64,000 nucleotides of DNA from NCBI GenBank assembly GCA_021828105.1, contig JAKATG010000019.1:62001-126000 (forward strand). Direction: 5' to 3'. The notes under the pieces are model-generated. The model saw nothing but the letters and a program-made list of their open reading frames with translations. It was not told where the DNA came from and did not search any database. Of this stretch, positions 1 to 11,029 are shown one piece after another (the stretch's first letter is position 1; each line of letters begins with the position of its first letter). This stretch comes from Taklimakanibacter sp021828105. Lineage in GTDB: Bacteria > Pseudomonadota > Alphaproteobacteria > Rhizobiales > Aestuariivirgaceae. The position numbers and the translations under genes were made by a program.

Positions 1-277
1 AGCCGCCCGTCGACATCTTCGAGACCGCGGATGAGTTCTGGATCATCGCCGCCCTGCCGGGAGTCGAAAAGGATGATCTGAAGCTTTCCATAGACGGCGA
101 TGTCTTGCGCGTGGCCGGCCGGCGCCGGCTGCACGTCGCCGCGCGGACCGCCGCCGTCCATCGCCTGGAAATCCCTTATGGCCGTTTCGAGCGCAGCATC
201 CGCTTGCCGGCGCAACTCCTGACGCTCGATCGATCCGAGCTGGTGAATGGCTGCCTGGTCATTCGTCTCGGCAAAGC

Positions 278-281
<4 letters not shown>
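1..281 (+). CDS. Hsp20/alpha-crystallin small heat-shock protein, 5'-truncated by window edge
   Basis: The frame open from base 3 to the TGA at 279-281 gives the last 92 residues of an alpha-crystallin domain. It contains the segment FWIIAALPGVEKDDLKLSID and, near the end, the strand region RFERSIRLP followed by NGCLVIRL, as in small heat-shock proteins that hold unfolded proteins in soluble complexes. The start lies outside the window. The stop overlaps the lon start codon (ATGA at 278-281), so the two are probably translationally coupled. A holdase next to a protease suggests one protein quality-control operon. The C-terminal IxI tail motif of many Hsp20s is not seen. Confidence 0.88.
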
Positions 282-2716
<2,435 letters not shown>

Positions 2717-2731
2717 GGCTTCGGAGAACCC

Positions 2732-3754
2732 ATGAAGATGAATGGAGCAAAGCGCGGAGCAGCCTTCAGAAGGGCCGTGCTCGCGGCGTTGACAACCGCG
2801 CTCGCGATCCTTGCCGAAACCGCTTTCGCGCAAGATGCATCGACCAGCCCGCCGATCTGGACCGTGCCCGAAATCGGCGCATTGCCCTACGACGACTACG
2901 GCAATCTGGTGCGCAAGGGGCGCGATCTGATCACCGCCACCTATGTCCATATCGGACCGAGCGCGCCGGCGGACAAGCGCTATGCCGGCAACAACCTGGC
3001 CTGCACGAATTGCCATCTGCAGGCCGGCACCAAGAAATTCGGGCTGCCGATCTTCGGGCTGTTCGAGCTGTTTCCGCAATACAACACACGGGCCGGTGCC
3101 GAGATCACGATCGAGGATCGCATCAACAATTGCATGACACGAAGCATGAATGGACGTCCGTTGCCGTCCGATGCGCCGGAAATGGCGGCATTCGTCGCTT
3201 ATGTCAAATTCCTGTCGACCGGTGTTCCGGCCGGAGAGAAATTGCCGGGGCTCGGCGCCGGCCAGATGCCCGAACTCGACCGCGCCGCCGATCCGGCAAG
3301 GGGGAAATCGGTTTATGCCATGGCCTGCACCCAATGCCATTATCCCAATGGCGAGGGCATCGCCCGCACCGGCCTCGAGGTAAAAGGGGGCTACTGGGTG
3401 CCGCCGCTTTGGGGCCCGGATACGTTCAACGACGGCGCCGGCATGAACCGCCTCATCACCATCGCGAATTTCCTTCACTACAACATGCCGCACGGCGCCG
3501 ATTATCGGAACCCGCAATTGTCGGTGGAGGATGCGTGGGACGTCGCGGCCTATGTCGTGTCGCAGCCGCGTCCGCAGAAGGAAGGCCTCGAGCGCGACTA
3601 TCCGGATCTGCTGACCAAGCCGGTGGATGCGCCTTACGGCCCTTATGCCGACGGTTTCAGCGAAGAGCAGCATAAATACGGACCGTACGCGCCGATCCGT
3701 GAAATGCTGAAGCGACTCAAGGCCGAGAAGACGCCTTCGACATCGGATCAGTGA
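2732..3754 (+). CDS. Diheme cytochrome c, thiosulfate dehydrogenase (TsdA)-like
   Basis: A 340-residue exported protein with an N-terminal signal peptide ending near AFAQ. There are two CXXCH haem motifs, CTNCH (residues 91-95) and CTQCH (199-203). Between them, NNCMTRSMNG contains Cys134 in the position where TsdA thiosulfate dehydrogenases carry the unusual cysteine ligand of haem 1. TsdA joins two thiosulfates to tetrathionate in the periplasm and passes electrons to other cytochromes. The Cys-ligand context makes this more specific than a generic diheme cytochrome, but the activity is inferred. It lies 15 bases after lon, probably in the same transcript, which is an odd partner for a protease. 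Confidence 0.82.
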   Translation: MKMNGAKRGAAFRRAVLAALTTALAILAETAFAQDASTSPPIWTVPEIGALPYDDYGNLVRKGRDLITATYVHIGPSAPADKRYAGNNLACTNCHLQAGTKKFGLPIFGLFELFPQYNTRAGAEITIEDRINNCMTRSMNGRPLPSDAPEMAAFVAYVKFLSTGVPAGEKLPGLGAGQMPELDRAADPARGKSVYAMACTQCHYPNGEGIARTGLEVKGGYWVPPLWGPDTFNDGAGMNRLITIANFLHYNMPHGADYRNPQLSVEDAWDVAAYVVSQPRPQKEGLERDYPDLLTKPVDAPYGPYADGFSEEQHKYGPYAPIREMLKRLKAEKTPSTSDQ

Positions 3755-3781
3755 TCAAAACGAGCTCAGGAGCCGACCACC

Positions 3782-3970
3782 TCAAGACCGCCAATCCTTC
3801 AGCTCATCGTCGAGATGGGCGTGCTCGCCTGGCACCTCGGCCTTAGCGATAAGCGCAATCTCCTCTTCGCTGAACTCTTCGAGCCTGACAGCGCGACGGT
3901 TGCGTCGTTTCAGGCGGGCATATTCTAGAATCATGACCAGGCGATAGCATCCAAATCTTTCATGGTGCAC
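3782..3970 (-). CDS. Small hypothetical protein
   Basis: A 62-residue open frame between the cytochrome gene and the quinone reductase gene, on the strand of the latter. The product is charged, with a basic stretch (LKRRNRRAV) followed by an acidic tail. The shape faintly recalls small DUF1127-type proteins, but the hallmark D-I-G segment is absent. An internal ATG (3934) would give a 50-residue product. Neither start has a convincing ribosome-binding site, so this may not be a gene. No function is proposed. Confidence 0.35.
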   Translation of the reverse strand: MHHERFGCYRLVMILEYARLKRRNRRAVRLEEFSEEEIALIAKAEVPGEHAHLDDELKDWRS

Positions 3971-4023
3971 ATATTACATGGAAACTGCACAGTCTGTAAT
4001 CCCAAGTTAGTTGCACTCAAAGG

Positions 4024-4845
4024 CTAACCGACCGCGGAAATCAGCGTTCTGCTTGCGGGCTTGCCTTCATCGACATGAAGCGCGAAGCCGGTGGCGCCGG
4101 GGTCACCGATCTCGGGGCGCAACTGCATGCTGGGGATGAGATAGTCGCCGCCATTCTGCCGGCGATAGGCGATGGGTGCTATGGTCGCGAAGCTGCGCAT
4201 CCGCTCGCGCAAGTCCTCAGCGATTGGCGCGAAGCCCGCCTCGTCGAGCTTGTCGGCGCGATAGACGACGAAGGGCGGCAGCACGTCATAGCCCGGATAA
4301 TAGAGAATGCCGTGATTGATCGGGAACAGGAGGTCGTCGATCGGCCCATTGACGCCGCGCGGCGCATAATGCTCCGCCCAGCCGCCCGCGGTCACGATCA
4401 GCATGGCGCGCTTGCCGGCGAAGGTGCCTTCGCCATAGCGGTCGCCCCAGCGCTTCTCGCTGTGCTCGCCGACGCCATAAGCGAGACCATAGGCGAAGAC
4501 CCGGTCGACCCAGCCCTTGAGGATCGCCGGCATGGCGAACCACCAGAGCGGAAAGTGAAGAATGAGCGCATCGGCCCAGAGCAGCTTCTCGATCTCGGCT
4601 TTGACGTCGCCGGTCAACGCGTCCTGGGCATATGCATCATGCGACGCCGTGACCGGCTTGAGCCGTTCCTCAGGTCTGAGCAGCGGGAAATCGGCACGGT
4701 CGACCTCAGATTTCCAACCATCGGCATAGAGGTCGGTGAGGCGCACTTCATGGCCCTGGGCCTCGAGCTCTTTAATGGCGACATCGCGCAGCGCGCCGGT
4801 GAGCGAGCGCTGTTCGGGATGGGCGAAGACAAACAGGATTTTCAT
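4024..4845 (-). CDS. NAD(P)H-dependent quinone/flavin oxidoreductase, flavodoxin-like fold
   Basis: A 273-residue protein beginning MKILFVFAHPEQRSLTGAL, the nucleotide-binding start of the NQO1/MdaB/KefF flavodoxin-like family. It also has the family segment LHFPLWWFAMPAILKGWVDR. These soluble FAD or FMN enzymes reduce quinones or electrophiles by two electrons with NAD(P)H. The ATG at 4845 is chosen because GAGGATC lies just upstream and the flavodoxin fold starts there; the frame is open to 4899 but the extra residues are not family-like. It is divergent from the LysR gene at 4939, the likely regulator. Such pairs often respond to quinones or oxidants; the substrate is not known. Confidence 0.85.
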   Translation of the reverse strand: MKILFVFAHPEQRSLTGALRDVAIKELEAQGHEVRLTDLYADGWKSEVDRADFPLLRPEERLKPVTASHDAYAQDALTGDVKAEIEKLLWADALILHFPLWWFAMPAILKGWVDRVFAYGLAYGVGEHSEKRWGDRYGEGTFAGKRAMLIVTAGGWAEHYAPRGVNGPIDDLLFPINHGILYYPGYDVLPPFVVYRADKLDEAGFAPIAEDLRERMRSFATIAPIAYRRQNGGDYLIPSMQLRPEIGDPGATGFALHVDEGKPASRTLISAVG

Positions 4846-4918
4846 GGGCGAGATCCTCGACGTGGCGACAGGCCCCTGAGGTAGACGCTTCATGAGCATT
4901 CCGGTAGTTATAGGGAAT

Positions 4919-4932
4919 GCATATGATTATGC
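4919..4932. promoter_or_regulatory. Candidate LysR box between quinone reductase and LysR genes
   Basis: GCATATGATTATGC consists of 5-base inverted arms (GCATA/TATGC) around TGAT, the AT-rich dyad type bound by LysR proteins. It sits a few bases before the LysR start (4939) and about 74 bases before the reductase start (4845). It could therefore serve autorepression and divergent activation. Binding is inferred from position and symmetry only. Confidence 0.45.
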
Positions 4933-4938
4933 CGAAAA

Positions 4939-5865
4939 ATGGATAAATCGGACATCACCCTCGAACGTATGCGCAGCTTCGTCCGCGTGGCCCAGCGCGG
5001 CAGCCTGTCGGCGGTGGCGCGCGAGTTCAGCCTCGGCCAGTCGACGGTGACGCGGCATCTGCGCGAGTTGGAAGAGGCGGTCGGTGTGCCCTTGCTGAGC
5101 CGGACCACCAGACGGATCACGCTGACCGATGAAGGCAGCCGCTATTATGCCGATTGTGTTCAGATCCTGAGGCTGGTGGAGCAGGCAGGCGATGAAGCGC
5201 GCGGCACACGCGGGGCGCCCGCCGGCCAGATCCGCATTTCCTGCTCGGCCGCCATTGGCGTCCTCCATATCAGCCGGCTGCTTTTCGCCTTCCAGGACCG
5301 CTACCCCGATATCGGCATCGATCTCAGCCTCACCGACGAGCGCATCGACCTGGTGCGCGAAGGCGTCGACATCGCGCTACGCCTGGGGCCGCTCACCGAC
5401 AGCTCGATGAAGCTGCGCCCGCTGGGCATGAGCCGGCGGCTGCTGGTCGCGGCGCCTGCCTATCTTGCGGCGCGCGGAAGGCCGAAGGCGCCGCGCGACC
5501 TCATCGGCCATGAAGGCATCCGCATGTCGAACATAGCGGGAAGCGAGACGCTCGTTTTGGAAGGGCCGCGCGGCGCGCGCCATGAAGTGCCTTTCGGCGG
5601 ACGGTTCCGCATCGACCATGGGCTTGCAGCGCGCGAGGCGCTCGCCGCCGGACGCGGCATCGCGCCTGCGCATCATTGGCTGATCGATGATCTCCTGGCC
5701 GACGGCCGGCTCGAAGCAATCCTTCCCGATCATGCGCCGCCCGCCGTACCGGTGAGCCTGCTCATCGTGCCGGAGCGCTCGGGCATTGCGCGGGTCAGGC
5801 TCCTGGTCGATTTTCTTGCGGTAGAGATCTTGAGCGTTCCCGGCATCGGGCGGCGAAAGGCCTGA
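4939..5865 (+). CDS. LysR-family transcriptional regulator
   Basis: 308 residues with an N-terminal winged helix-turn-helix (about 5-65, including LSAVAREFSLGQSTVTRHLRELE) and a C-terminal effector domain of the periplasmic-binding fold. Close members of this subgroup are often found divergent from oxidoreductases. It is transcribed away from the quinone reductase gene at 4024-4845 and probably controls it together with its own expression. The effector is unknown. Stop at 5863-5865; an 85-base gap with no gene separates it from the next operon. Confidence 0.92.
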   Translation: MDKSDITLERMRSFVRVAQRGSLSAVAREFSLGQSTVTRHLRELEEAVGVPLLSRTTRRITLTDEGSRYYADCVQILRLVEQAGDEARGTRGAPAGQIRISCSAAIGVLHISRLLFAFQDRYPDIGIDLSLTDERIDLVREGVDIALRLGPLTDSSMKLRPLGMSRRLLVAAPAYLAARGRPKAPRDLIGHEGIRMSNIAGSETLVLEGPRGARHEVPFGGRFRIDHGLAAREALAAGRGIAPAHHWLIDDLLADGRLEAILPDHAPPAVPVSLLIVPERSGIARVRLLVDFLAVEILSVPGIGRRKA

Positions 5866-5959
5866 ACGGTCAGGTGTTGTCAGAAATGGATGTGCATGAG
5901 AGAATGACGCCCTTGCCGCGCGCAAGCCGAATTCTCCCAACAATCCGAAGGTGATCACG

Positions 5960-6361
5960 ATGTCAGTGAAATGCATCAACCCGGAAGGTATTTCCACGCC
6001 CGAATCCTTCACCCATGTCATCACCGCCAAGGGCAGCAGGATGGTGTTCATCGCCGGCCAGGTTGCCGAAGACAATGGCGAGCTCGTCGGCCCTGGCGAC
6101 ATGGTGGCGCAAGCGCGGCAGGTCTTCGCCAATATCGGCCGCTGCCTGAAGGCCGCTGGCGCACGTCCCGACCAGGTGACGAAGCTCGGCATCTTCGTCG
6201 CCAATTACCAGCGGGACTATCTGCCTCAGATCGAGGAGGGCCGCGTGTCGCTGTTCGGCGATCACAAGCCGACCGACACGCTGGTCGGCGTGGCGGCGCT
6301 CTCGCATCCCGATTTCATGCTGGAAGTGGACGTGATCGCGGTCGTGGATGAAGGTGAATGA
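5960..6361 (+). CDS. RidA/YjgF/YER057c family protein
   Basis: A 133-residue single-domain protein of the RidA fold, with the end segment HPDFMLEVDVIAV and the central FANIGRCLKAAGARPDQVTKL typical of the family. RidA proteins form trimers that hydrolyse reactive enamine/imine intermediates; many relatives have pathway-specific roles. ATG 5960 is preferred over the GTG at 5951 because GAAGGTG is correctly spaced before it. The catalytic Arg of true RidA (in the R-T/S motif near residue 105) is not evident, so this is probably a RidA-subgroup protein. Its stop overlaps the next SDR start (ATGA, 6358-6361), making an operon with two SDR genes. Confidence 0.85.
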   Translation: MSVKCINPEGISTPESFTHVITAKGSRMVFIAGQVAEDNGELVGPGDMVAQARQVFANIGRCLKAAGARPDQVTKLGIFVANYQRDYLPQIEEGRVSLFGDHKPTDTLVGVAALSHPDFMLEVDVIAVVDEGE

Positions 6362-7116
6362 CGCAACGCCCCATCAATGCCCTGGTGACCGGCGCCGGTA
6401 GCCCGACCGGCATCGGATTTGCGATCGCCGAGGCGCTCGGCGGGCAGGGCTGCCGCGTGGTCGTCGCCTCGACGACGGCGCGCATCGAGGAGCGGGCACG
6501 CGAATTGCGCGATGCCGGCATCGATGCCACCGGCCTTGCTGCGGACTTGACGGATCCTGAGGCCGTCCGGTCGCTAGTCGATGCCGCGGGCGATGTCGAT
6601 GTGCTGGTCAACAATGCCGGCATGGCGAACCTCGGCACGCTCGACAAGACGGGACCGCTCGAGACCATCAGCGATGAAACCTGGATGCTGACGCTCAATC
6701 GCAACCTGACCACGGCCTTCCATGTCACGCGCGCGGTGCTGCCGGGAATGAAGGCGCGAAAATGGGGTCGCATCGTCAATATCTCATCGACCACCGGGAC
6801 GGTCGCAGGCATCGCCAATGACAGTGCCTATGCGGCAGCGAAGGCGGGGATGCTCGGCCTGACGCGCGGGCTCTGCCTCGAAGTGGCGGCTCATGGGATC
6901 ACGGTCAATGCGGTGGCGCCCGGCTGGATCGCCACCGGCTCGCAGACGGAGGCGGAGGCGCGAGCGGGGCGTGCGACACCGGTCGGGCGCTCCGGCACGC
7001 CGGCCGAGATCGCGAGTTGCGTCGCCTGGCTCTGCGCGGAAGGCGCTTCCTACATCACCGGCCAGTTGATCGTCATCGACGGCGGCAATTCGATCATCGA
7101 GGACAAACATGGCTGA
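6358..7116 (+). CDS. SDR-family NAD(P)-dependent oxidoreductase
   Basis: 252 residues with a Rossmann start TGAGSPTGIG (about 8-17), NNAG at about 83-86, and a catalytic Tyr-Lys pair in YAAAKAGM with the preceding Ser in NISSTTG. It is a classical short-chain dehydrogenase/reductase acting on a hydroxyl or keto group with NAD(P). It overlaps the RidA-like gene by four bases and the following SDR by eight, so the three are co-translated. The substrate cannot be told; FabG-like enzymes look similar, but this operon context suggests a catabolic role. Confidence 0.9.
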   Translation: MTQRPINALVTGAGSPTGIGFAIAEALGGQGCRVVVASTTARIEERARELRDAGIDATGLAADLTDPEAVRSLVDAAGDVDVLVNNAGMANLGTLDKTGPLETISDETWMLTLNRNLTTAFHVTRAVLPGMKARKWGRIVNISSTTGTVAGIANDSAYAAAKAGMLGLTRGLCLEVAAHGITVNAVAPGWIATGSQTEAEARAGRATPVGRSGTPAEIASCVAWLCAEGASYITGQLIVIDGGNSIIEDKHG

Positions 7117-7873
7117 AGCAAAAACGGCTCTCATCAGTGGTGCTGCCGGCGGCATCGGCGGCGCGACCGCACGGAAATTCGTGAGCGAAGGCTGGAGCGT
7201 GCTGCTCACCGACCGGGACGAAGCGGGCCTTCGATCGATCGCGCGGGAGCTCGGCGCGCCATTCCTTGCCGGCGACATCCGCGCGCGTACGACCTGTCTC
7301 GATATCGTCAATTGGGCGGTCAAGGAAACGGGCCGCCTCGATGCGCTGGTCAACGCCGCCGGCATATGGCGCGAGGGGCCGACGGAGAGCTGCAGCGAGG
7401 AGGATTTCGACACGGTCTTCGCCGTGAATGTCAAAGGCCTCTATTTCCTGACCGCGGCGGCGATCCCGGCCTTGAAGCTGAGCGAAGGCCTCATCGTCAA
7501 CCTGTCGAGCGACGCCGGGATCCAGGGCAATCAGGGTGCGGCGCTTTATTGCGCCTCCAAGGGGGCGGTCACGCTCTTCACCAAGGCGCTGGCGCTCGAG
7601 CTCGCACCCTTTGGCGTGCGCGTCAATGCCGTCTGTCCGGGCGACGTCATGAGCCCGATGCTTGCCTTCCAGGCGCGCCGTTATGGCAATGGCGACGAGA
7701 AGGGGTATCTCGACCAATTGCTGCAAGGCTATCCGCAAGGCGAAAGCAGGGCACGTTTCATCGCGCCCGAGGAGATCGCTTCGCTGATCTTCTATCTGGC
7801 GCGCCCCGAGGCGGCGCCGATCACCGGGGCCGCGCTCTCGATCGATTTCGGCTATTCGGCAGGCAAGTTCTAG
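7109..7873 (+). CDS. SDR-family oxidoreductase
   Basis: 254-residue classical SDR: glycine motif GAAGGIG (about 11-17), NAAG, Ser in NLSSDAG, and YCASKGA with the catalytic Tyr and Lys. It is the third gene of the RidA-SDR-SDR operon, overlapping the preceding SDR by eight bases. Two dissimilar SDRs in one operon may catalyse successive oxidations of a polyol or sugar-derived substrate (inference). Its TAG stop overlaps the stop of the convergent gene on the other strand in a shared CTAG (7870-7873). Confidence 0.9.
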   Translation: MAEAKTALISGAAGGIGGATARKFVSEGWSVLLTDRDEAGLRSIARELGAPFLAGDIRARTTCLDIVNWAVKETGRLDALVNAAGIWREGPTESCSEEDFDTVFAVNVKGLYFLTAAAIPALKLSEGLIVNLSSDAGIQGNQGAALYCASKGAVTLFTKALALELAPFGVRVNAVCPGDVMSPMLAFQARRYGNGDEKGYLDQLLQGYPQGESRARFIAPEEIASLIFYLARPEAAPITGAALSIDFGYSAGKF

Positions 7874-8724
7874 CTCACACCGATCGAGGCGGCTTTGCGC
7901 TGCCAGGCCGCGAAGATACCGTTGAGGCGCTGCATCGGTGTCGCGGCTTCAGCGAATGTGAACGAGCCTTTCTCCATCATCTCGGCCGCCGCGTCGATGA
8001 CCGCGCCATAGATGCGGCGCGCGAGGGCGCTGCCGATGCTGATCCGCGCCACGCCCAGCTTCGACAGTTGATCGACGGTCAGGTCCGCGCCGACGAGGCC
8101 CATGACGACATTGAGCGGCCGGTCGATCGAGCCGACGACGTCGCGGATCTGTTCCGCCGTTCTGAGCCCCGGTGCATAGAGCACATCGGCGCCCGCTTCC
8201 TGGAATGCCTGCAGCCGTCTGATGGTGTCGGCGAGATCGGGCCGGCCATGCAGGAAATTCTCGGCGCGCGCCACGAGCTGGAACGGAATGGCCTGGCCGC
8301 GGACGGCGTCGGCCGCCGCTCTTATGCGCTCGACCGCGAGGCCGAATTCATAGATCGGCGCATCGGGACGGCCTGTGCTGTCTTCGATCGAGCCACCGGC
8401 GAGGCCCAGATCGAGCGTGCGGCGTATCGTGCGTTCGACGCTTTCGGGCGTGTCGCCATAGCCATGCTCGAGATCGACGCTCACCGGCAAGTTGACGGCT
8501 TGCGCGATCTCCACGGCATTGGCGAGAATGGCGTCGGTGTCGAGGATGCCGTCGGGCAGGCCGCGCGAGAAGGCAATCCCGGCGCTCGTCGTCGCCAGCG
8601 CCTCGAAGCCCGCATCGGCGAGGAGACGCGCCGAGCCGGCATCCCACGGATTGGGAATGATGAAAGCGCAGCCGCGATGATGTAACGCGCGCAAGGTTTC
8701 GGCTTTTTCGAGCTGTGTAGCCAT
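7870..8724 (-). CDS. Isocitrate lyase/PEP mutase superfamily protein
   Basis: 284 residues resembling the ICL/PEPM family of TIM-barrel enzymes that make or break C-C or P-C bonds next to a carboxylate. Visible are the metal and substrate region VDLEHGYG and ATTSAGIAFSRGLPDG near the N-terminus. The KKCGH active-site motif of true isocitrate lyase is absent, so it is more like oxaloacetate decarboxylase or PEP mutase relatives; the reaction is unknown. An AAGGATC ribosome-binding site precedes the ATG at 8724. It is divergent from a LysR gene (8829) and overlaps the stop of the SDR. Confidence 0.85.
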   Translation of the reverse strand: MATQLEKAETLRALHHRGCAFIIPNPWDAGSARLLADAGFEALATTSAGIAFSRGLPDGILDTDAILANAVEIAQAVNLPVSVDLEHGYGDTPESVERTIRRTLDLGLAGGSIEDSTGRPDAPIYEFGLAVERIRAAADAVRGQAIPFQLVARAENFLHGRPDLADTIRRLQAFQEAGADVLYAPGLRTAEQIRDVVGSIDRPLNVVMGLVGADLTVDQLSKLGVARISIGSALARRIYGAVIDAAAEMMEKGSFTFAEAATPMQRLNGIFAAWQRKAASIGVS

Positions 8725-8737
8725 CGGACTGATCCTT

Positions 8738-8753
8738 CATCGTTATGACGATG
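8738..8753. promoter_or_regulatory. Inverted repeat in the divergent PEPM-like/LysR intergenic region
   Basis: CATCG-TTATGA-CGATG is a perfect 5+6+5 inverted repeat 14 bases upstream of the PEPM-like start and 76 bases before the LysR start. A further AT-rich dyad, CAAAATTTG, follows at about 8778-8786. One or both may be the LysR binding site. The evidence is symmetry and position only. Confidence 0.4.
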
Positions 8754-8828
8754 TTCTAGATCGTTCTTGCTCATCAGCAAAATTTGTAGTTTTTTGCTTG
8801 ATCATAAGCGAAGCGCATAGGTGATTTC

Positions 8829-9725
8829 ATGGATGCCGAAGCCCTCGAGACGTTTCTCGCCGTACATCGCGAGCGCGGCTTCTCCAACGCAGCGCGAAAG
8901 CTCCTGCGGACACAGCCCGCCATCTCGCGCCGGATCAGCCTCCTGGAAGAGGAGCTTGGCGTGCCGCTCTTCGAGCGTGCCGCGCAAGGGCCGGTCCTGA
9001 GCCAGGCCGGCCACGCGCTGCTGCCTTACGCGGAACGGGCGCTTGCCGCGCTGATGGACGCGAAGAACGCGGTCACCGCGTTGAAGAGCGCCAAGGCGGG
9101 AACAATCTCGCTCGCCGTCGTCGGGACCCTTGCCAACACGCCGCTGAGCGCGGCCTTCAGGGCCTTCGCCAAGAGCCATCCGGCGGCCGATCTCAGGCTG
9201 CGCACCGCGACGAGTGCGGAGGTGTCCGATCTCGTCCGCCGCGGCGATGCGGCCCTGGGCTTGCGCTATGAGGAGGACCTGCTGGCCGATCTCGATTGCG
9301 AGCTCATCGCGCGCGAGCCGCTGGCGGTCATTTGCGCCAAGGACCACAGGCTTGCCGGACGCTCGGTCGCAGGGCTGGCCGATCTCCGCTACGAACGCTG
9401 GCTCGCCTTCCCTGAGATTCCCGGCCGGCGGGAAATTTCCGCCGCCCATGTCTTCTCGCTGTTCCTGGCGCAGGGTCTCGACATCGACTGGATCGGCGTC
9501 GACAGCCTCACCGCCCAGAAGCGCCTGGTCGAGGCTGGCTTCGGCCTGGCGCTCATGGAGCAGAGCGCTATTGCCGATGAGCTCAAGACGCGCAGCTTGA
9601 GCACCATCACCGTCAGATCCCTGAAGGCGACGCGGCGGATCATGTTGGTGACGCGCAAGGGCGGCTATCTGAGCGGTGCGACGCAGGAGTTGATCAGGCT
9701 GCTGCGCAAGTCCTACAAGCGCTAG
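8829..9725 (+). CDS. LysR-family transcriptional regulator
   Basis: 298 residues. The N-terminal helix-turn-helix (about 1-60: FSNAARKLLRTQPAISRRIS) is followed by the LysR substrate-binding domain. AGGTGA precedes the ATG. It is divergent from the PEPM-like gene at 7870-8724, its likely target, and convergent with the MFS gene, sharing a CTAG stop overlap (9722-9725). The inducer is unknown. Confidence 0.92.
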   Translation: MDAEALETFLAVHRERGFSNAARKLLRTQPAISRRISLLEEELGVPLFERAAQGPVLSQAGHALLPYAERALAALMDAKNAVTALKSAKAGTISLAVVGTLANTPLSAAFRAFAKSHPAADLRLRTATSAEVSDLVRRGDAALGLRYEEDLLADLDCELIAREPLAVICAKDHRLAGRSVAGLADLRYERWLAFPEIPGRREISAAHVFSLFLAQGLDIDWIGVDSLTAQKRLVEAGFGLALMEQSAIADELKTRSLSTITVRSLKATRRIMLVTRKGGYLSGATQELIRLLRKSYKR

Positions 9726-10975
9726 CGCCTGAAGCGCGGCCAGGGGAGGAAGGTGAAGCCGGCCGTTGCCGCGGCAAGCAGGCCTGCGATCACCAGGAAT
9801 GCGGTGAGGAGGGGATCGGTGCCACTGGCGGTCGCGAGTGACGCCGCAAGACCGGTGAGCCATTGCATCAGAGCGATACCGAGGAACACCGCCATGGTGA
9901 ATACCGCGAGCGCGCGCCCGGCGACCTCGTCGGAATAGGCGGCGCGTACATCGGCATATTGCAGGACGGTGAAACCCGTCAGGATCCCGGCGAGGATGGC
10001 CAGCAACACATCGATGATCGCCTGCCCCGAGAAGGCCAGCGCGAGGAAGACCAGGACATAGAGGATCGCCGTGCCGATGATCCAGAAGCGGCGCATGCGG
10101 TCGGTCACGGCGAGAAGCCCGAAGAGCGGCGGCCCCAATATCGTCGCGATCGAGACCGCCAGCATGACATGGCCGCTTTCGATGAGGGTGAAGCCATGCC
10201 GGTCCATGAGCATCGGCACGGCCCAAAGGCCGCGCAGCGAGATGAACGCGCTATAGGCGGCGGCCCCCAGAGCCAATATGCCGAGCGTATGTTGCTCGAC
10301 CAGGATCGGGCCGATCTTGCCAAAAGCCTGCCACAAAGTTTCGCGCTCCTGCCGGCGCTGCGGCGCTTCGTTGGAGACGAGGCGGAAGACCGCGACGAGC
10401 ACCAGGGCGGCGCAGGCGGCGAGCACGAGGAAGCCCAGGCGCCATGATCCGTGCTCGACGATCCAGGCGAGCGGTGTCCCGGTCGCCAGCATGCCGATGC
10501 CGCTCAGCGCGAGCACCAGCCCCGAAAGCCGCGCGAAGTGATCGCGCGGATAGCGGTTGGTGATGAAGACGATGGTGCCGAGGAAAGCGGGCGCGCAGCC
10601 GATGCCGATCAGGAACTGGCCCGCCATGAGAAGGGGAAGGCTGGGTGCCAGGCTTGAGAGCAGCGCACCGAGCACGGCGATCAGGAAGGCGGCGCTCACC
10701 GTGCGCCTTGGGCCATAGATGTCGAGCGCGACACCGATCGGGAACTGCGCCAGGGCGAAAGCCAGATGAAAGGCGGCGGCGACGAGGCTGATATCCTGAT
10801 CCGATGCGGCGAAATCCGCCTTGAGCCCGCCGGCGATGACGGTGGCGACGGTACGGAAGGCCTGGCTCATGGCCGCGACCGCGGTCAGTGCCATGAGCAT
10901 CATCCAGAGCGGCACGGCTTTGCCGGTGGGCGCGGAACGAGCGTCTGCCAATGAGAATGCGCCGGAGCGTCCCAT
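9722..10975 (-). CDS. MFS transporter
   Basis: 417 residues, very hydrophobic, with about 12 membrane segments. The loop between helices 2 and 3 reads FPIGVALDIYGPRRTVS, matching the MFS signature G-x3-D-x2-G-x-R-R. GAAGGGAA precedes the ATG at 10975. It is divergent from the CGNR zinc-finger gene (11058), and the 82-base gap holds three inverted repeats, so the two are probably co-regulated. Direction of transport and substrate cannot be inferred; both drug efflux and organic-acid uptake members look like this. Confidence 0.9.
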   Translation of the reverse strand: MGRSGAFSLADARSAPTGKAVPLWMMLMALTAVAAMSQAFRTVATVIAGGLKADFAASDQDISLVAAAFHLAFALAQFPIGVALDIYGPRRTVSAAFLIAVLGALLSSLAPSLPLLMAGQFLIGIGCAPAFLGTIVFITNRYPRDHFARLSGLVLALSGIGMLATGTPLAWIVEHGSWRLGFLVLAACAALVLVAVFRLVSNEAPQRRQERETLWQAFGKIGPILVEQHTLGILALGAAAYSAFISLRGLWAVPMLMDRHGFTLIESGHVMLAVSIATILGPPLFGLLAVTDRMRRFWIIGTAILYVLVFLALAFSGQAIIDVLLAILAGILTGFTVLQYADVRAAYSDEVAGRALAVFTMAVFLGIALMQWLTGLAASLATASGTDPLLTAFLVIAGLLAAATAGFTFLPWPRFRR

Positions 10976-10992
10976 GATCCGTTCCCTTCATA

Positions 10993-11010
10993 TAACCAGG
11001 TTGATGGTTA
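10993..11010. promoter_or_regulatory. Inverted repeat upstream of the MFS gene
   Basis: TAACCA-GGTTGA-TGGTTA is a perfect 6-base inverted repeat with a 6-base spacer, 17 bases upstream of the MFS start. It is a candidate operator for a regulator of the MFS/CGNR pair, possibly the CGNR protein itself, which is an inference. Confidence 0.5.
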
Positions 11011-11029
11011 GAGTCTGTCACTCATGTAT

